9,275 bases of DNA from an uncultured Bacilli bacterium (lineage in GTDB: Bacteria > Bacillota_I > Bacilli_A > RF39 > UBA660). Each line of letters opens with the position of its first letter. The first letter of the stretch is position 1. The position numbers and the translations under genes are program-made. Of the stretch, positions 5,787 through 9,275 are shown one piece after another. The notes under the pieces are model-generated. The model made no database searches, was not told the DNA's origin, and was given only the letters and a program-made list of their open reading frames with translations. The stretch is taken from contig CANRLB010000044.1 in assembly GCA_947631365.1 (NCBI GenBank), positions 1 through 9,275 on the forward strand, given 5' to 3'.

Positions 5787-6902
5787 ATGCCTAATAAAGT
5801 AAATTTGGATATTAATGATATTGTAACCCAGTTAGAGCACTTAGATTATAATTATTTAGTAAATACATTATCTCGTATTTTTACTTATTCAGCCACCTTT
5901 TTTATAGCCCATAAAGCATTTAAAAGTTATGAATTACATAGAAATTTTAAACCTGAAAATATTCAATCGGTAAGTATTGCCCCAGAAATAATACAAGAAT
6001 ATTCAAGTGTTGATATTAAATCTTTAGCGGCCAAAAATTTTGGCGAAGCCATTAGTAAATTTGCTAAAGTTGTTATCAAAAAATTTCCAGCAAATGATTT
6101 AACTATTTTTTATAATAATATAAACGAATTAACTGTAAAGCATAAAAATTTTGCCCTTAGTGATTCTGAAGCCGATTATATCATAAAAAAGAAGATAATA
6201 AGAGTAGATGGTAAAAATTATTTATCTGCCATTTATCACGAATTGTTCCATATGTCTAGTTCAATATTTAAAGATGGTATATGTTATTCTGGCTTTCAAC
6301 AAACATCATTTAAAAATGGCATAATTAATATAGGTGAAGCCATAAATGAAGGCTATACCCAATTACTAGCAGAAAGATATTTTGGTAAAGACAATGATGA
6401 TGAAGAAGATGAATTTGAAGTCGATACAGTCAAACAATTAGAAAAAATTATTGGAAAAGAAAAGATGGAAAGTTTATATTTAAATGCCAATTTACTTGGT
6501 TTAATCAATGAATTAAAAAATTATGCTTCTGAAGAAGAGATAAGTAATTTTATTTTTGGAACAGACTTTTTATTTAAACATCTTTATGAAAAAAATATTC
6601 TTCCATTTGAAAAAAAGGCGGTATTAAGAAGCTTAAAAAACGTCAAAGAATTTTTAGTTAAAGCGTATACGGAAAAATTAAAAAGGCAACTTGAAAGTGG
6701 AAAAATAACTGCTAATGAAATGAGTAAAGAACTAACTTTATATATTGTATCTTTAGGTTCTAGTATTAAGCCTAGAAAACATAAATATGAATTTTTATCA
6801 CCAATGGATTTACAAGATATTATAAGTAACGTAATAGGAAAGAGAGTGGAAGTTAAAGCTGAAAGCAAAGAAATAAAAGGATTATCAGCCAAAGGAAGAT
6901 AA
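5787..6902 (+). CDS. Unrecognised HExxH putative zinc metallopeptidase
   Basis: I do not recognise the family. The 371-residue protein has HELFH at 151-155 (zinc ligands H151 and H155, catalytic E152). About 30 residues later comes GEAINEGYTQLLAE at 183-196, where E184 or E188 could be the third ligand, as in gluzincins whose second motif reads NEG. It follows a strand-like KIIRVDGKNYLS, typical of the edge strand before a zincin helix. An acidic run sits at 202-213. The N-terminal part (about 20-45) is moderately hydrophobic, but no clear signal peptide or membrane span is seen, so it is probably cytoplasmic. The start is set by GAGGAG (5773-5778), 8 bases before the ATG. It is co-transcribed with DUF1292 and ends just before a terminator. 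The substrate is unknown. Confidence 0.7.
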   Translation: MPNKVNLDINDIVTQLEHLDYNYLVNTLSRIFTYSATFFIAHKAFKSYELHRNFKPENIQSVSIAPEIIQEYSSVDIKSLAAKNFGEAISKFAKVVIKKFPANDLTIFYNNINELTVKHKNFALSDSEADYIIKKKIIRVDGKNYLSAIYHELFHMSSSIFKDGICYSGFQQTSFKNGIINIGEAINEGYTQLLAERYFGKDNDDEEDEFEVDTVKQLEKIIGKEKMESLYLNANLLGLINELKNYASEEEISNFIFGTDFLFKHLYEKNILPFEKKAVLRSLKNVKEFLVKAYTEKLKRQLESGKITANEMSKELTLYIVSLGSSIKPRKHKYEFLSPMDLQDIISNVIGKRVEVKAESKEIKGLSAKGR

Positions 6903-6923
6903 TTATTTATGAAATGTCTAACT

Positions 6924-6955
6924 AATAGTAGAGTTTAATTTCTACTATTTTATTT
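6924..6955 (+). terminator. Terminator of the DUF1292-metallopeptidase unit
   Basis: A perfect 9-bp stem, AATAGTAGA (6924-6932) and TCTACTATT (6941-6949), with an 8-base loop is followed by a T-rich tail. It begins 21 bases after the stop codon of the HExxH gene. The stem is AT-rich, so efficiency may be partial. Confidence 0.65.
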
Positions 6956-7111
6956 TATAATTCCTCCAGAAAAACTAACGAATTTGGTGATGCCAGAGAT
7001 TATATTAAAGATGCATTACTAAATGCTTTAGAAAAATGGATTGCCGAAGATGAATATACAGAATTAAAGAATATTTTAGATAGTGAAAAAGTATTAGTAT
7101 TTGGTAAATAA
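6932..7111 (+). pseudogene. 3' remnant of a lost gene
   Basis: An open frame of 59 codons runs to the TAA at 7109-7111 but has no ATG, GTG or TTG start and no ribosome site. Its translation looks like real protein: a helical, charged C-terminal segment with DYIKDALLNALEKWIAED, then EYTELKNILDSEK and VLVFGK. A strong terminator begins 6 bases after the stop, as expected for a genuine gene end. The upstream part overlaps the terminator of the preceding operon, so the 5' portion of this gene was probably deleted. I cannot name the family. The rest of the 6903-7217 gap holds only the two terminators and the next promoter. Confidence 0.45.
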
Positions 7112-7116
7112 TTAAT

Positions 7117-7149
7117 AAAGCACTGAAGTTAAAAAGATCAGTGCTTTTT
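7117..7149 (+). terminator. Strong rho-independent terminator
   Basis: A perfect 10-bp stem, AAAGCACTGA (7117-7126) and TCAGTGCTTT (7138-7147), with an 11-base loop ends in a T run to 7149. It closes the remnant gene and isolates the downstream metallopeptidase unit. The A-rich left arm could also give weaker termination on the minus strand. Confidence 0.9.
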
Positions 7150-7193
7150 ACATTTAAAAAGTTGTTTCTCATATAGCAATAATTACTATTTTA

Positions 7194-7202
7194 TGCTAGA
7201 AT
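7194..7202 (+). promoter_or_regulatory. Extended -10 promoter of the YgjP-type gene
   Basis: TGC followed by TAGAAT (7197-7202) forms an extended -10. No good -35 is found at 16-18 bp. Fifteen bases separate it from the ATG at 7218. It follows the terminator at 7117-7149, so a new promoter is needed here. Confidence 0.55.
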
Positions 7203-7217
7203 TAAAGAGTGGTAACT

Positions 7218-7850
7218 ATGAAGTTTAAATTAAATGATTATATAATTGAATATGAAATAGTTAAAAAAGATAATAAAAATCTTTATTTTCGTTTTGATGA
7301 AAATTGTAAACTAATTATTACTGCTCCTAAGTTCATAACTGATTTAGAAGTTAAAAATTTAATTACCAAAAATTCTAGTGCTATTTTAAGAATGTATGAA
7401 GATGCTAAAGAAAGAACTAATCGTGATGGATTGTTTCGATATTTAGGGAAAAAATATAAAGTTATTTTTGATAATCGATTTAAAGATATTGTAATAGAAG
7501 ATGAAGTTATAACATGCCATGATGAAGGATCTTTAGAAAAGTTTTATCAAAGTGAATGTGAAAGGATTTTTAAAGAAGAAATTGAAGTATGTAAAAAATG
7601 TTTTAATAATTTACCAGAATTTAAATTAAGAATAAGAAAAATGCGTACTAGATGGGGTGTTTGTAATACTAAAGATAAAATAATTACTTTAAATAGTGAA
7701 CTATTAAAGAAAGATATTGCTTTGATTGATTATGTTATTGTTCATGAAATGGCTCATTTTTATGAAGGCAATCATAGTAAAGATTTTTGGCATATAGTGG
7801 AAATGGTTATACCAGATTATAAAGAAAGACGTAAAAAATTAAGATACTAA
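7218..7850 (+). CDS. YgjP-type metallopeptidase (DUF45, M48-like)
   Basis: A 210-residue predicted zinc-dependent hydrolase. The N-terminal half (about 1-110) is a strand-rich region containing YLGKKYKVIF. The C-terminal half carries the family signature: IRKMRTRWGVCN, then IITLNSEL, IDYVIVHEMAHF with zinc ligands H176 and H180 and catalytic E177, and third ligand H186 in EGNHSKDFW. Length and motif order are typical of YgjP/DUF45 proteins, which are widespread but have poorly defined substrates. There is no signal peptide, so it should be cytosolic. The ribosome site AAAGAG is weak. The ATG at 7218 is preferred over the in-frame GTG at 7209, which lies inside that site. The next gene starts 15 bases after its stop. 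Confidence 0.88.
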   Translation: MKFKLNDYIIEYEIVKKDNKNLYFRFDENCKLIITAPKFITDLEVKNLITKNSSAILRMYEDAKERTNRDGLFRYLGKKYKVIFDNRFKDIVIEDEVITCHDEGSLEKFYQSECERIFKEEIEVCKKCFNNLPEFKLRIRKMRTRWGVCNTKDKIITLNSELLKKDIALIDYVIVHEMAHFYEGNHSKDFWHIVEMVIPDYKERRKKLRY

Positions 7851-7865
7851 TAAAGAAGGTAATAT

Positions 7866-9170
7866 ATGAATGAGTACGAAAAATATTTAGAAGATGTTTT
7901 GAATAATGCTTATGATGAAGTATTACCATTAGTTAAAGCCATTAATAAAATTGGTTTTTGTCCTTGTTGTGGTGGTACATATTATGGGGCTATTTGTAAA
8001 TATTGTAATACAGTAAATGAAGATTTAAAAAAATATGTTCAATCTTTAGAAAATATTTTGAAACATCTTTTATCTATGATAGAAAATTTACCTGTTGAAA
8101 AGATAGGCTATAATAAATTATTTACCCTTTTAGCTAAATTAGAAGCCAATGAGTTACCTATTATAGATACTTTGTTTAAAAAATATCATTATGAAGATGT
8201 TTTAGAACAAATTTATTTAGAAATTAAAAATAAAGGTTTTGATTTACCTTTAAATGAAAAAGAAATAGATGTAAGTGAAGTAATTATTTATCGTAATCTT
8301 AAAAATAAAGATCGCCATTCAAGTGATATAGAATATTTAATGAGTATTTTTGTTAGAAAACTAATCATTAATTCTCTAAGTGATGATAAGGAACTAATGA
8401 TTAGTTATGAGGCATTTGTTCTACTAGTAAAAGAATTTACGGAAACAGAGATTAGTTTATTTTATAATCGTGGTAAATGTCGTATTGTTTATGAATTAGA
8501 ATATCATGACAATGATGAATTGGTTTTTGGGACAGCTCATTTTAACGTAGTGAATATTTCTGATTATGAGGTTAAATCATTATATTATAATGGCAGTAAT
8601 TCTTTGCTAGAAACAATTTTTCATGAAATTAACCATGTAAGACAACAAGCCGTAACTTATAAGCAAAAAGCAGTTTCAGAATTTGATTTATTACAGATAA
8701 AAGACCGTGTTTTAGGAGCTTATTTAAATGGCTATACAAAAGAAAATTATCATCAATTATCTTATGAACTAGAAGCTTATTTTTGTGGCCTAAGAGATCA
8801 AAGATTAGCTCTTATTAATATAGGAATATCTTTTAATAAAGAAACTAATGCATTAATAGATAATAAGTTGAGAGAATATTATCAAGCCTTTTTAAATAAA
8901 AAAAGAACTTTGAATGGTCAAAGTATTGATATAGACAAGGTTTTTGAAAAAATATTATTAACGCATCCCAATTTATTAAGAGAATATCCTTGCTTAAAAA
9001 ATTTATATAAAATTGAAAACAATTTAGTAGTGAGAAAAAGTAATGATGAATTAACTAAAGAATTTTTAATGATTTTAGAAGATACAACAATTACGGCCGA
9101 AGAAAAAGAAAAATATAAAGCAATGTATAAATTATATGGAATAAATTCTAGCCTTGACATAAAATTATAA
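7866..9170 (+). CDS. Unrecognised protein with zinc ribbon and HExxH motif
   Basis: A 434-residue protein whose family I do not recognise. Near the N-terminus is a rubredoxin-like zinc ribbon: C32-P-C-C35 and C44-K-Y-C47. Helical segments follow to about residue 180. A strand region (RGKCRIVYELEY, about 206-217, then FGTAHFNVVNIS) leads to LLETIFHEINHVRQQ, with H253, E254 and H257 as a typical zincin core. About 45 residues later, YELEAYFCGLRDQR (300-313) offers E301 or E303 as third ligand, as in some gluzincins. No signal peptide or membrane span is seen. AAGAAGG lies 6 bases before the ATG. It is co-transcribed with the YgjP-type gene. A promoter for downstream sequence lies inside its last codons. 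The substrate is unknown. Confidence 0.7.
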   Translation: MNEYEKYLEDVLNNAYDEVLPLVKAINKIGFCPCCGGTYYGAICKYCNTVNEDLKKYVQSLENILKHLLSMIENLPVEKIGYNKLFTLLAKLEANELPIIDTLFKKYHYEDVLEQIYLEIKNKGFDLPLNEKEIDVSEVIIYRNLKNKDRHSSDIEYLMSIFVRKLIINSLSDDKELMISYEAFVLLVKEFTETEISLFYNRGKCRIVYELEYHDNDELVFGTAHFNVVNISDYEVKSLYYNGSNSLLETIFHEINHVRQQAVTYKQKAVSEFDLLQIKDRVLGAYLNGYTKENYHQLSYELEAYFCGLRDQRLALINIGISFNKETNALIDNKLREYYQAFLNKKRTLNGQSIDIDKVFEKILLTHPNLLREYPCLKNLYKIENNLVVRKSNDELTKEFLMILEDTTITAEEKEKYKAMYKLYGINSSLDIKL

Positions 9171-9182
9171 AAATAGTATATT
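9154..9182 (+). promoter_or_regulatory. Near-consensus promoter leading into the tandem repeat
   Basis: A perfect -35 TTGACA (9154-9159), a 17-bp spacer and a -10 TATATT (9177-9182) form one of the best promoters in the window. The -35 lies within the last codons of the preceding gene. Transcription would begin near 9189, about 18 bases before the first repeat unit. Confidence 0.75.
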
Positions 9183-9206
9183 ATTAGTACATAAGAAATT
9201 TATGTT

Positions 9207-9275
9207 AAAAAAGCGGTGATTCCAGCCGTTAAGTGGGAAACGAAAAAAGCGGTGATTCCAGCCATTAAATGGGAA
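9207..9275 (+). repeat. 36-bp tandem repeat, two units seen, cut by the window end
   Basis: Units start at 9207 and 9243 and share AAAAAAGCGGTGATTCCAGC and TGGGAA. Over the 33 comparable bases they differ at two: G9228 to A9264, and G9233 to A9269. Each unit can fold: TTCC pairs with GGAA, and an inner 3-bp stem (C-[G/A]-T with [G/A]-T-G) closes a TAA loop. Both substitutions keep pairing with an unchanged T. One plus-strand frame is open and would give a 12-residue repeat (AVIPAVKWETKK), but its only usual start is a GTG at 9216 with no ribosome site. Two minus-strand frames are open too, so coding is not demonstrated. A transcribed structured repeat RNA or the edge of a longer minisatellite is equally possible. 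Confidence 0.8.

Noticed and set aside
6584..6892. Minus-strand ORF opposite the HExxH gene
   Set aside because: Antisense shadow with no ribosome site and no recognisable protein features.
6909..6938. Nine-codon ORF starting ATGAAATG after the HExxH gene
   Set aside because: Too short, no ribosome site, and it runs into the terminator hairpin.
8918..9160. Minus-strand ORF opposite the end of the zinc-ribbon HExxH gene
   Set aside because: Antisense to a strongly coding frame, with no ribosome site and a low-complexity translation.
9207..9275. Start of a CRISPR array
   Set aside because: The period is 36 bp with the whole unit repeated and no variable spacer; a CRISPR period would be about 60-75 bp, and no cas gene is present.
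9216..9275. Partial CDS from GTG encoding a 12-residue repeat protein
   Set aside because: Open to the window end, but no ribosome site, no signal peptide, and minus-strand frames are equally open; kept only as a possibility under the repeat.

Overview
This is an AT-rich, gene-dense stretch of a low-GC Gram-positive bacterium in or near the Bacilli. Evidence for that: Bacillus-type LexA boxes, purine-rich Shine-Dalgarno sites, and a gene order that recalls the Bacillus subtilis lexA-yneA-yneB-ynzC-tkt-sirA neighbourhood. TGA is used as a stop (end of the gene at 1037-1822) and Trp is TGG, so the genetic code is the standard bacterial one and not that of Mycoplasma. A divergent gut or host-associated Bacilli lineage (RF39/Erysipelotrichia-like) is my guess from composition and protein style; no marker gene here settles it.

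Layout. Positions 1-93 hold two direct repeats of unknown origin. lexA lies on the minus strand (94-717). Between it and a divergent 46-residue membrane protein (846-986) is a compact SOS switch: two LexA boxes, each overlapping or lying inside a good sigma-A promoter. The small protein occupies the place of the division inhibitor YneA. Then, all on the plus strand, come a DUF3419/BtaA-like SAM-dependent protein (1037-1822), a UgtP/MGDG-synthase-like lipid glycosyltransferase (1885-3012), a transketolase homologue (3023-4981) that has lost most catalytic and cofactor residues, and a divergent SirA-like protein (5046-5462). A DUF1292 protein (5514-5771) and an unrecognised HExxH protein (5787-6902) form the next unit, closed by a terminator.

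A 315-base gap (6903-7217) contains the 3' remnant of a lost gene between two terminators. It is followed by a two-gene unit with a YgjP-type metallopeptidase (7218-7850) and an unrecognised zinc-ribbon plus HExxH protein (7866-9170). The window ends in the first two units of a 36-bp tandem repeat (9207-9275) lying 24 bp downstream of a near-consensus promoter.

How the parts may work together: LexA controls itself and the small membrane protein (DNA damage leading to a division block). SirA, if the assignment holds, restrains DnaA. The DUF3419 protein and glycosyltransferase belong to families that both act on diacylglycerol, so they may modify membrane lipids. Three unrelated HExxH proteins fall within 3.4 kb. 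The items most worth a second look are the SOS micropeptide, the transketolase pseudoenzyme at the tkt position, the two unrecognised HExxH proteins and the terminal repeat array.
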